NCBI GenBank assembly: GCA_009784275.1 | Contig: WRCA01000001.1 | Span: 1-62,403 of the forward strand | Origin: Alphaproteobacteria bacterium | GTDB lineage: Bacteria; Pseudomonadota; Alphaproteobacteria; Rs-D84 | Direction: 5' to 3' | Length of the DNA stretch: 62,403 nt | Shown: positions 17,632-25,037 of the stretch, piece after piece | Layout of the letters: every line of letters starts with the position of its first letter | How positions within the stretch are numbered: position 1 is the first letter of the stretch | The notes under the pieces: generated by a model | Told to the model about the DNA's origin: nothing | What the model saw: only the letters and a program-made list of their open reading frames with translations | Databases searched by the model: none | Translations under genes and position numbers: made by a program

Positions 17632-18639
17632 TTAACCACCCGTGTATGTACCTACATATACCGTAGCACAAACCGGGCCATCAGAGCCATACTGTATTAT
17701 CTGTCCTTCCGTGCAATTCAATTTATCTTGTTTTTCATCCAGCAAGTCGCCTATGCGTCCATTTGAATTATAAGAATTCGGCAGCCATCCGTCATCCGAT
17801 CCCCACAAGGTTTCGTTAATCGTATCGACCTGGGCGGACTTATCCATCAAGTGCGTGTTTATTCCAGTAACGGTTTCATTCAGGCCCGTCAATGCCGTAG
17901 CCATTTCGCCGACCGAAGTCGACACATTGGACAGCGACGTATTCGTATTTATAAGCTCTGTATTAATCCCCGATATCGTGGTATTCAACCCGCTTTCGGC
18001 CGTCATGGCACGCTCGGTCTCTGTCGCAACTGCGCCATCAACATAACCTGTTGTAGCATATCCGCTTAACGCTGCACTTGTTATATATCCAGCATCATTT
18101 GTCAGCAACGAAACATTATTGCCGGTCTGCAATGCGGTATCTGCCTTGCCCAGCGATGTAACAATGCCGGACGTCAGTTTACCAGTCGTAACTGCGCCAT
18201 CATCAATGTCAGATGTCGCAACTGTATCCTTCATCGCCAAAGCACCCAGATCGGAAACATTCATGGTTGAAAGTTGGCCAAGTCCAAGACCGCTTATCGA
18301 ACCCGAAACGAAACTATCAAGCGCCGAATAAACCCCGCCTGATGTTACCAGTGCAGTGGAATCTGATGTAACCGAACCGGTAATCGCACGATAATCAACC
18401 ACTCCCGCTGTTCCGGTTGCCATGACAACCTGATTTGCCGTACCAGTAATATTATTCTGTTTGCCCGCCAGAGAAGTTGTAACATCGGTTTTGTTCGCCT
18501 TCTTACCAAGGCCGCTGTCAACATATTCTTTTGACGTAACTATCTCGTCATCTCCCAGTATCGCATGTGCCGCCGCAAAAGGCGTGGTAACCGCGGCAAC
18601 CAATGCAAATCTTGAAAGATTTTTCAATAGTTTGTTCAT
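17632..18639 (-). CDS. Secreted coiled-coil fibre-like protein
   Basis: 335 aa with a signal peptide (MNKLLKNLSRFALVAAVTTPFAAAHA) and the family motif VTSKEYVDSGLGKK. It shares VTSGGVYSALDSFVSGSISGLG and KDTVATSDIDDGAVTTGKL with the downstream paralogue. The second half is a long coiled coil (LNTTISGINTELINTNTSL, then LTGLNETVTGINTHLMDKS), and it ends in VCATVYVGTYTGG. The conserved Gly-x-Tyr-x-Gly type end recurs in two neighbours and may be an anchoring or trimerisation element. Function unknown; a surface fibre is the best guess. Confidence 0.85.
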   Translation of the reverse strand: MNKLLKNLSRFALVAAVTTPFAAAHAILGDDEIVTSKEYVDSGLGKKANKTDVTTSLAGKQNNITGTANQVVMATGTAGVVDYRAITGSVTSDSTALVTSGGVYSALDSFVSGSISGLGLGQLSTMNVSDLGALAMKDTVATSDIDDGAVTTGKLTSGIVTSLGKADTALQTGNNVSLLTNDAGYITSAALSGYATTGYVDGAVATETERAMTAESGLNTTISGINTELINTNTSLSNVSTSVGEMATALTGLNETVTGINTHLMDKSAQVDTINETLWGSDDGWLPNSYNSNGRIGDLLDEKQDKLNCTEGQIIQYGSDGPVCATVYVGTYTGG

Positions 18640-18677
18640 TTTATTTTTTTCTTGTCTCTCTTGTTTATCTTTATTTT

Positions 18678-19391
18678 TTATATTCCGGTGTATTCGCCCG
18701 TAACAATGCCCACAGGCTTCAGGTCTGTTTGTCCGCTCGTCACTTTTATAACATAAAGCCCATCTTCATCGGCGGTTGGGAATGAAATTGATGTAAGCCA
18801 TTCTTCTTCTGTTCCTATAAATCCTTGTCTTACGGCAAGCTCATACGCAGATTCCCCTGTTACACCCTGGGGCCCTTGCGCGCCTTGGAATCCTTGCGCG
18901 CCCTCTGCGCCTTGCGTACCTTGGGCACCTTCTGGGCCTGGGGTTAATTCAATAGCAGAAATAATTGAATCTATCTGGCTTTTTGTATAAGTATCCGATT
19001 CCAAAACATCTATGCGCCCGTCAAGACGTGATTCTGCACTGTCCAACTGCGCAAGAGTTGCATAATCTGATAAATCTTTCGGCGTTACCCCGCCACCCAG
19101 CGACTGTCCTTTGCCGGCCAAAAATTGAGTAGAAGATAATCGTGCATTTGCGCCAGACACCCCCGACTTCCCCAGATTGACAGGTTTAACCGATGGCGCC
19201 GCCGCCAAAGGCTTTGCACCGCTGATCCCCACCGCGCCTGTGGTAGAAAGTCTGGTTCCGGCCCTGGCTGCTGTTGGCGCCGCGACAGGAACACCAGCGC
19301 TGGTACCAATGGCACGCACACTGGACGCCGAATGCGCCGAACCGGTAATAATTGTTATTGCAATAAAACTTGTTACAAAGCTTTTATTCAT
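18678..19391 (-). CDS. Secreted protein with coiled coil and collagen-like repeat
   Basis: 237 aa with signal peptide MNKSFVTSFIAITIITGSAHS. An Ala/Gly-rich N-terminal part leads to a heptad-type stretch (LAQLDSAESRLDGRIDVLES). About ten Gly-X-Y triplets follow (GPEGAQGTQGAEGAQGFQG), then GESAYELAVRQGFIGTEEEWL, a sentence I know from phage tail fibres and bacterial collagen-like proteins. It ends GIVTGEYTGI, like its neighbours. Collagen-like plus coiled coil implies a trimer. It lies 6 nt after the outer-membrane barrel gene, so the two are probably co-translated and may work together. Confidence 0.87.
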   Translation of the reverse strand: MNKSFVTSFIAITIITGSAHSASSVRAIGTSAGVPVAAPTAARAGTRLSTTGAVGISGAKPLAAAPSVKPVNLGKSGVSGANARLSSTQFLAGKGQSLGGGVTPKDLSDYATLAQLDSAESRLDGRIDVLESDTYTKSQIDSIISAIELTPGPEGAQGTQGAEGAQGFQGAQGPQGVTGESAYELAVRQGFIGTEEEWLTSISFPTADEDGLYVIKVTSGQTDLKPVGIVTGEYTGI

Positions 19392-19397
19392 TTTTTA

Positions 19398-20237
19398 TTA
19401 AAACTCTAACCTTAACCCTACCCCGAATGTGTTATTCAAGATCCCGCTTGTTTCAGATATAAATGTATCGACTACGCCACCATTCATAAGCGGGTCAATC
19501 GCTATTTCCTGTTTGTGACCGGTCATATAAGACAATTTATATGTTAGCCCCAAATACAACTGTTCCGCTATCTTTTCTTCTATGCCGATCATTGCCTGGC
19601 CCGCGAATCCCATGGAGGTCTTACTTAATTCGGCATCCGGTGCGAAATATATATCTGCAAACTTGGTTGTAAGCATACCTATTCCAACACCAAAACCAGT
19701 ATATATAGAAGTGGTCGTCCATATATTTATAGTATAAAGTCCATTCAGCATGAAAAATTGACTGGAAAGATCAAAAGTTCCACCAGTATCCTTGTCAGAA
19801 TACTTACCCGTATTAACATAGTTCAATTCCGCACGCCATCTGGGGGCGAACTGATACCCAGCGGCTATATCAAACCCCAGCTGCTGAACAAAAGAAAACG
19901 AATCGGTAAGCTTATCCCTCGTGCCGGATGCATCACTATATTCATTCTGGAAAGAAGCGAGATTGAAATCAAACCGCGCGCCTATATAAAACTTGCTATC
20001 AAATTTTTCGCGGCCGGCACCCACCGCAGTGTACCTTTGGGTCCTAGAATCCAAACCATATATAACATCATTACTTTTTGAAGCAGGGGCCGCAGCTTGC
20101 TTTCCTGTCGCAGTATACACGGGGGTTTCAGAGTCCAGACCGTATATAACATCTTTGCTTTTTGCGGCGGCATTCGCACCATCGACAAAAACGAATGCTA
20201 TTATGGGGAGCGCAAAAATTATTTGGCCGTATTTCAT
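19398..20237 (-). CDS. Outer-membrane beta-barrel protein, first gene of the fibre operon
   Basis: 279 aa with signal peptide (MKYGQIIFALPIIAFVFVDGANA), alternating amphipathic strands (FYIGARFDFNLASF, WRAELNYVNTGKY, IYTGFGVGIGMLT, LYLGLTYKLSYM) and a terminal phenylalanine (GVGLRLEF). All are hallmarks of Omp25/OmpA-type eight-stranded barrels. Before the barrel the mature N-terminus has a direct duplication (SKDVIYGLDSETPVYTATG and SNDVIYGLDSRTQRYTAVG). It heads the operon and is preceded by a ~150-nt leader containing a small ORF and a terminator-like hairpin. Possible anchor for the fibre proteins. Confidence 0.87.
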   Translation of the reverse strand: MKYGQIIFALPIIAFVFVDGANAAAKSKDVIYGLDSETPVYTATGKQAAAPASKSNDVIYGLDSRTQRYTAVGAGREKFDSKFYIGARFDFNLASFQNEYSDASGTRDKLTDSFSFVQQLGFDIAAGYQFAPRWRAELNYVNTGKYSDKDTGGTFDLSSQFFMLNGLYTINIWTTTSIYTGFGVGIGMLTTKFADIYFAPDAELSKTSMGFAGQAMIGIEEKIAEQLYLGLTYKLSYMTGHKQEIAIDPLMNGGVVDTFISETSGILNNTFGVGLRLEF

Positions 20238-20246
20238 TTTTATTCT

Positions 20247-20315
20247 CTATTTTTTCATTTTAAAAACGCGCAAAGGCGCCAATCGACGCCGCTGCGCGTT
20301 AAAAACCGCGTGCAT
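20247..20315 (-). CDS. Putative 22-aa leader peptide overlapping an attenuator hairpin
   Basis: ATG at 20315 is preceded by AAGGGAG at 4 nt spacing and reads 22 codons to a TAG, 9 nt before the barrel ATG. The peptide begins MHAVFNAQRRR and contains three consecutive arginines. Its codons lie across the terminator-like hairpin 20265-20300. The position and size suit a leader peptide of an attenuation system, but there is no direct evidence of translation. Confidence 0.45.
   Translation of the reverse strand: MHAVFNAQRRRLAPLRVFKMKK
20260..20300 (-). terminator. Terminator-like hairpin in the 5' leader of the barrel-fibre operon
   Basis: On the minus strand, AACGCGCA pairs with TGCGCGTT and an inner GGCG pairs with CGCC. 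TTTTT follows immediately, then the barrel ATG about 28 nt later. A terminator inside a leader suggests premature termination control. Confidence 0.6.
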
Positions 20316-20392
20316 AAAACTCCCTTGTGAGCCCGGTTTTCCCGGAACTTTTGCCACAAATTCTGCACAAATTTCTCTCCTATAACATGGGA

Positions 20393-20398
20393 ATTATA
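20393..20398 (-). promoter_or_regulatory. Probable -10 box of the barrel-fibre operon
   Basis: A perfect TATAAT on the minus strand with only a weak -35 (TTCCTA). It predicts a ~150-nt leader. The rest of the gap 20399-20555 is AT-rich; I see no gene in it apart from the leader ORF. Confidence 0.5.
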
Positions 20399-20555
20399 GC
20401 AGATAGTTAAATATTTAGGAAGAGAAAAATTGTTATTTATATATGCAAACAGTTTGGTAATATTAATTAATGATTTGTCAATGGAGATACAGCGATTTTT
20501 TTCCTGATGATTTTTAAAAATTCTTTTCATAAAATGTCCCAAAAAGGAGAGCAAA

Positions 20556-21023
20556 ATGAAAAGAATTTTACTATGGACTATTTGCAGTTTAATGTTCGCA
20601 TTTCCGGCAGGCGCGTTTCTGGGCGTAGATCGCGGCCTTTATCCTTTTGCAGATGCTTGCGGGCCTGAAATAGACGACTATTGCGCGGACACCGACGATC
20701 TGGGCAATTGCATGCTGGCGAACAGGTTTTCGCTTGATGGAGACTGCGGCGATGCTTTTTACTATTGGGCGGGTGATCGATGGGGCTGGCGCGATCCTGA
20801 TATGCGCGGGCGTTGGGATACCATGAATCATATGGACAGGCGCGCTTATGTAGCAAATCACTGGGGGGATTATGACGAAGCCCATCGAGAAATTCGTGAA
20901 GGCCGCGATAGATTTGGCCCCAGTGGCATTATGAACCGTCCGCCAGAGATGGGTGGGTTCCACGGCGATGGAGGCTTTCACGGGGGTGGGAGCTTCCATG
21001 GCGGTGGCGGAATGAGGCGATAA
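20556..21023 (+). CDS. Small secreted protein with Cys-rich repeat and Gly/His-rich tail
   Basis: 155 aa with a signal peptide (MKRILLWTICSLMFAFPAGA) and a strong ribosome site (AAAGGAGAGC). After cleavage comes ACGPEIDDYCADTDDLGNCML...DGDCGDAF, whose cysteine spacing fits one Cys-rich GLG1-type repeat (PF00839). A Trp/Asp/Arg-rich middle (WAGDRWGWRDPDMRGRW) and a tail of GGFHGDGGFHGGGSFHGG follow. The His/Gly tail could bind metal. Monocistronic with its own terminator; function unknown. Confidence 0.8.
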   Translation: MKRILLWTICSLMFAFPAGAFLGVDRGLYPFADACGPEIDDYCADTDDLGNCMLANRFSLDGDCGDAFYYWAGDRWGWRDPDMRGRWDTMNHMDRRAYVANHWGDYDEAHREIREGRDRFGPSGIMNRPPEMGGFHGDGGFHGGGSFHGGGGMRR

Positions 21024-21050
21024 AAAACCCGGCTTACGCCGGGATTTTTA
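21022..21050. terminator. Bidirectional terminator
   Basis: AACCCGGC/GCCGGGATT hairpin with A- and T-rich flanks between the convergent genes at 20556 and rplY. Confidence 0.85.
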
Positions 21051-21746
21051 TTTCTTTTTTGCGGCTGGTTTCGCAGCTGGTTTGGCGTCCTTTGCCGGAG
21101 CCGCTGCTTTTGCCGGAGCCTTGGCGCCTTTTGCACCCTTGGCATCTTTCGCGGCGGCGGCTGGTTTCGCAGCATCCGCTTCTTCGGCCATTTTACCGCC
21201 GATAATCACAAATGCCAGGTCTGCTTGACGCAAGCCCAATTCCACGCCCGCTGGCAATTTCAAAGCAGAACCATGAACCACGTCGCCTATATTCAATGCC
21301 GCCAGATCAACTGTGATTTTTTCTGGGATATCATTAACCTTGGCCACGATTGCAACCTTACGCACAGCAAAGTTCAATGTTCCGCCCATTTTCAAGCCTT
21401 TTGCGGTCTCAAAGTTCAGCAATTCAATAGGCACAACCACGCTTACTGGCTTTGCCACATCGATACGTTTGAAGTCCACATGAATTGGCGCATCGGACAC
21501 CGGATGATACTGGATATCCATCAACATCGCGTTTTCTATGCCATTTGGGGTTTCGATTTCAAATAATTTAGTCCGCAAGCCCGGTTTCTTGATGAGCTCT
21601 ACCCATTCTTTGCCATTCAGCTCTATTGCGATCGGGGTTTTCTTTTCCCCGTATACAACAGCCGGGACTTTTTTGTTATTGCGGACAGAACGTGCGGCCC
21701 CCTTGCCAGCGACATTCCGAATTCCTGCTTTCAGTTTAATTGACAT
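21048..21746 (-). CDS. rplY: 50S ribosomal protein L25/CTC family
   Basis: About 232 aa from the ATG at 21746, which has AAAGGATG just upstream; the longer frame to 21824 lacks support. The N-terminal L25 domain (KAGIRNVAGKGAARSVRNNKKVPAVVYG) binds 5S rRNA. The CTC-type C-terminal beta domain (MLMDIQYHPVSDAPIHVDFKRID) is present as in most alphaproteobacteria. The end is a long Ala/Lys tail (AAAKDAKGAKGAKAPAKAAA), basic and low complexity. Divergent from dacA. Confidence 0.95.
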   Translation of the reverse strand: MSIKLKAGIRNVAGKGAARSVRNNKKVPAVVYGEKKTPIAIELNGKEWVELIKKPGLRTKLFEIETPNGIENAMLMDIQYHPVSDAPIHVDFKRIDVAKPVSVVVPIELLNFETAKGLKMGGTLNFAVRKVAIVAKVNDIPEKITVDLAALNIGDVVHGSALKLPAGVELGLRQADLAFVIIGGKMAEEADAAKPAAAAKDAKGAKGAKAPAKAAAPAKDAKPAAKPAAKKK

Positions 21747-21848
21747 TTTACATCCTTTGTTGTTATGCGACCTCCAAGGGTGTCGCGCGGTGCGGATTAT
21801 GTTATATTTATCTTGAAAATGCAAGTTTTTTGTTGTTATGCTATAAGC

Positions 21849-23018
21849 ATGAAAAAATTTATCTCTTTCTTATTTTGTCTTTTGCCTTTCACAGCGAACG
21901 CCTTTTCAACGACCGCACGCAGCGCATTCCTAATTGACCTGCAATCCGGCTCGGAAATTATTGCAAAGGAAGCAGATACCCTTATGCCGCCTTCATCCAT
22001 GCTGAAGCTGATGACTCTGGCGGTGGTATTTGATGAAATTAAGGCCGGAAAATTAAAGCTGGATGAAAAGATTGTTGTGCCTGATGCCGCGGACTATAAA
22101 AACCCTGTTTGGAAAGATGCCAGCAAAATCTGCTTGGTGAAAGGGCAAAAGATTACTGTGCGCGATGCCATGCTGGGGCTGATTGTAATGAGTGCTGGTG
22201 ATGCCTGCGTTACAATGGCTGAACGAATTGCCGGCAGCGAGCCAGCAATGGTGCAAAAGATGAATGTAAAGTCGCATGAAATCGGCATGCAAAAATCTTC
22301 ATTTGGAAATGTCAGCGGCCTGCCCCATCCTGATAATTTAATGACTTCGCGAGAGCTGGCAATTCTGGCGCAGTATATGATGAACAATCATGCCGATCTG
22401 TATCCGATGTTTGCAACAAAACGCTTTGAGTTTAATGGATATCAAAGCGAGTGGTGCGCCGAGTGGGGACGGTCGAAAACCTTGAATTACAACAAGCTGC
22501 TGTTTATAATGCCGGGCGCAGATGGGCTGAAAACCGGGTATACCGCAGAAGGCGGATATGGTTTGGTAGCAAGTGCAAGCCAAGGCGGACGGCGCCTGAT
22601 TGGTGTTATCAATGGCTTTAAAGCCAAGAATCACGAGGCTTTGGCGGCGGAAATGAAAAAGCTGTTGCTGCACGGATTTACAAATACATACAACAAAATT
22701 TTCTATAAGCCCGGTGATGCGATTGCGGAAATTCCAGTATGGTACGGGCGTCAGCCAACGGTTGTGGCAACAGTCGCAAAACCATTTGCAGTAACATTGC
22801 CAAAAGGCGGCGCGGCGGACGGACTGCGCGTGCTTGCGCGGTACGAGGAGCCTTTGCCCGCACCAATTCGAGAAGGCGAAAAAATCGGGGAAATCATAGT
22901 GCAGCAAGATGGAAAAATCATTGCTCGTGCTTCACTGATTGCAAAGGAACGCGTTGGAAAAGTTCAATTCTTTGCACGCATCATGAAAAATTTACAGATG
23001 ATTTTTGTGAGGAAATAA
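21849..23018 (+). CDS. dacA: D-alanyl-D-alanine carboxypeptidase (PBP5/6 family)
   Basis: 389 aa with signal peptide MKKFISFLFCLLPFTANA; the start is at 21849. It trims the terminal D-Ala of peptidoglycan stem peptides in the periplasm. The catalytic SxxK is S50-M-L-K53 and the KTG box is near residue 228 (GLKTGYTAEGGYGL). The second motif, normally SxN (SGNDA or SANDA), reads S115-A-G-D, so the asparagine is replaced by glycine. A C-terminal PBP5-type beta domain follows (PVWYGRQPTVVATVAKPFAVTLPKG). First of an operon with holB (1-nt gap) and tatD. Confidence 0.92.
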   Translation: MKKFISFLFCLLPFTANAFSTTARSAFLIDLQSGSEIIAKEADTLMPPSSMLKLMTLAVVFDEIKAGKLKLDEKIVVPDAADYKNPVWKDASKICLVKGQKITVRDAMLGLIVMSAGDACVTMAERIAGSEPAMVQKMNVKSHEIGMQKSSFGNVSGLPHPDNLMTSRELAILAQYMMNNHADLYPMFATKRFEFNGYQSEWCAEWGRSKTLNYNKLLFIMPGADGLKTGYTAEGGYGLVASASQGGRRLIGVINGFKAKNHEALAAEMKKLLLHGFTNTYNKIFYKPGDAIAEIPVWYGRQPTVVATVAKPFAVTLPKGGAADGLRVLARYEEPLPAPIREGEKIGEIIVQQDGKIIARASLIAKERVGKVQFFARIMKNLQMIFVRK

Positions 23019-23019
23019 A

Positions 23020-23919
23020 ATGGCGCCGAAAAAAACATCTTCTTATAATTTCCCTGCGCCGATTGATAACGAACAATTGGTTGGACATCGCGCAATCCGT
23101 CGCACATTTGATGACGCTTGGGCACGGCGCAATGAATATCCCCTGCACCCCGTGTGGATGCTGGCCGGCGCACGTGGTATTGGGAAGGCTACTCTCGCCT
23201 ATCAGATTGCACAGAAAGTTTATGGTAACATCGGTGATTTTTTTATTATCGATATGGCGCACAATATCGACAAGGATGGAAAGCCAAAGACAGATGGAAA
23301 AGTTATCAGTGTTTACACCGTTCGCGCGATGATTGAAAAGATGCAATTGTCTTCGTTTAGCGGTGGGTGGCGTGTAATTCTGATTGATAGCGTAGATGAA
23401 TTAAATGCTGCAGCATCGAATGCGATTTTAAAGTTATTGGAAGAACCGCCTGCGAATACTTTATTCTTGCTGGTGGCGCATCAATTGGCAAATGTATTGC
23501 CAACTATACGCTCCCGATCCCGTGTGGAAAAAATGACTCCACTGAACATTTCAGAGCTGCGTGATTTATGCGCGACATTCCTGCCGGGAGAAGAAATATC
23601 TTCGGCTACCTTGCGTTTGGCAAATGGATCCTTTGGAAAAATCGCGAATTTAAAAATCACCGGAGGAGATGATATTTACGAAAGCTTGTTAGAACTGTTG
23701 GAAGATCAGCGCGCTAATTCCGCAGACATCATGCGCATTGCAAAAAAGATCGCGGCAGAACCGCCATTGCATGGAATTCTGCTGGATGCGATTGCTCATT
23801 TCGGCTTGGCGGATTTATACCCAACGGCAACGCGCGACCTGGCGAATATTCGCGAAGTTTATCTGGAACCAGAAATCGGGATTTTCAAAATTATAACGGA
23901 CATCAAAAAATGTTTATAG
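23020..23919 (+). CDS. holB: DNA polymerase III subunit delta'
   Basis: Clamp-loader subunit, 299 aa. Typical features: LVGHRAIRRTF, a degenerate P-loop GARGIGKATLA, the region LIDSVDELNAAASNAILKLLEEPPANTLFLLV, and the arginine-finger motif TIRSRSR. The N-terminal ATPase fold is complete and the C-terminal collar is short. The ATG is 1 nt after the dacA stop, and the last 10 bases overlap tatD. In related bacteria tmk often precedes and metG follows; both are missing here. Confidence 0.93.
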   Translation: MAPKKTSSYNFPAPIDNEQLVGHRAIRRTFDDAWARRNEYPLHPVWMLAGARGIGKATLAYQIAQKVYGNIGDFFIIDMAHNIDKDGKPKTDGKVISVYTVRAMIEKMQLSSFSGGWRVILIDSVDELNAAASNAILKLLEEPPANTLFLLVAHQLANVLPTIRSRSRVEKMTPLNISELRDLCATFLPGEEISSATLRLANGSFGKIANLKITGGDDIYESLLELLEDQRANSADIMRIAKKIAAEPPLHGILLDAIAHFGLADLYPTATRDLANIREVYLEPEIGIFKIITDIKKCL

Positions 23920-24737
23920 ACACTCACTGCCATTTGACGGACAGATATACCAAAGATCCGGATGCAATAGTTATGCATGCGGCAAAGGCTGGCGTTGGCG
24001 CGCTTGTTTGCGCCACAGCGGAACCGGACGACTTTGCGCCTGCGATTGCACTGGCAGAAAAGCACAAGAATGTTTTTGTAACAATCGGCATTCATCCAGA
24101 ATATGCGGGAAAAACAATGCCGGATTACGGACACTTATTGTCGCATCCGAAAGTTGTTGGGGTTGGGGAAATCGGTTTAGATTTTCATTATGAAGACCCA
24201 TTTGTTTCCTTTGCTGATGATGATGCAAAAACAGAAGCAAACAGAGAACCTGTTGCACGCAACGCACAGATAGAACTCTTTCGCAAACAATTGGGAATCG
24301 CGGTTCGGGCGGGTTTGCCGGTTGCGATACACAGCCGCAAGGCACGCGAAGATACAGTGGAAATTTTATGCGCACCTGAATACGCGGGACTGGGTGGCGG
24401 CGGTGCGCCTGGCGTGATGCACTTTCATTGCATGCCATGGGAATTTACAAAAAAATTACTGGATCGCGGATTTTATTTTTCTGCCACTGGAATCATTACT
24501 TTTAAAAATGCGGATGCCGAACGCGAAGTTTTTTCTAAAATTCCGTTGGACAGAATCGTGATCGAAACAGATGCGCCTTGGTGCGCGCCGGTTCCATTTC
24601 GCGGAAAAGAATGTACCCCGGCGATGGTTGTCGAGACAGCGAAAGTTCTGGCAGAAATCAGGAATATTCCATTACAGGAATTAGAGGTTGTTTTGGAACA
24701 AAATACAAAAAAATTATATCCGAAATTATCGGTTTAA
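23910..24737 (+). CDS. tatD: TatD family metal-dependent hydrolase (DNase)
   Basis: 275 aa TIM-barrel hydrolase. Metal ligands are visible: D4-T-H6-C-H8 at the start, GEIGLDFHYEDP, AIHSRKAREDT, MHFHCMPWE and the final ETDAPW. Members act as 3'-5' DNases or in RNA quality control; the exact substrate here is unknown. It starts inside the end of holB, an arrangement common in proteobacteria. It ends by overlapping a small ORF on the other strand by 4 bp. Confidence 0.93.
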   Translation: MFIDTHCHLTDRYTKDPDAIVMHAAKAGVGALVCATAEPDDFAPAIALAEKHKNVFVTIGIHPEYAGKTMPDYGHLLSHPKVVGVGEIGLDFHYEDPFVSFADDDAKTEANREPVARNAQIELFRKQLGIAVRAGLPVAIHSRKAREDTVEILCAPEYAGLGGGGAPGVMHFHCMPWEFTKKLLDRGFYFSATGIITFKNADAEREVFSKIPLDRIVIETDAPWCAPVPFRGKECTPAMVVETAKVLAEIRNIPLQELEVVLEQNTKKLYPKLSV

Positions 24738-24913
24738 TCGCCGTATTTCCGCCCCCGAAGAAAATCACAAATATAATCCCATAAGTTGAATTTAGCTTGT
24801 ACAATTGGCTTTTGGGGATTTGTAGGCTGCATATATTTGGGCGTTCCTGAAAAATGATCCCCCAGCGCTTCCTTAAAGGCAGTTGATAATTCCCATAATG
24901 CTTTAAACTTCAT
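24734..24913 (-). CDS. Small 59-aa protein of unknown function
   Basis: A 59-codon frame with a good ribosome site AGAGGA at 6 nt from the ATG (24913). The product begins MKFKALWELSTAFKEALGDH and ends FLRGRKYGD; it is mixed in charge, with no signal peptide or membrane segment. It lies downstream of the lipoprotein gene on the same strand and after its terminator, and its stop overlaps the tatD stop tail-to-tail. I know no family. The clean reading frame, start site and placement favour a real gene. Confidence 0.55.
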   Translation of the reverse strand: MKFKALWELSTAFKEALGDHFSGTPKYMQPTNPQKPIVQAKFNLWDYICDFLRGRKYGD

Positions 24914-24990
24914 TTAATTCCTCTTGCCAAAAAAACATAGAATATATTTATAGGAAATGCAAGTTTTCTAAATTATGACAGGTTATTAAA

Positions 24991-25022
24991 AACCGCCTGG
25001 GGCAAAGCACCAAGCGGTTGTA
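24991..25022 (-). terminator. Terminator of the lipoprotein gene
   Basis: AACCGC/GCGGTT stem with partly paired interior (CTTGGT/CCAG region), followed on the minus strand by TTTAATAA. Confidence 0.6.
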
Positions 25023-25037
25023 TCCAAAAATGATTTT

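Noticed and set aside
14644-20237. Prophage or tailocin remnant
   Set aside because: The fibre modules look phage-like, but all four proteins have Sec signal peptides, the first gene is an outer-membrane barrel, and no other phage gene is near.
20255-20554. 99-codon minus-strand ORF across the promoter and leader
   Set aside because: It lies over the likely promoter and leader hairpin, lacks a ribosome site and has no protein-like features; the gap is better explained as regulatory.
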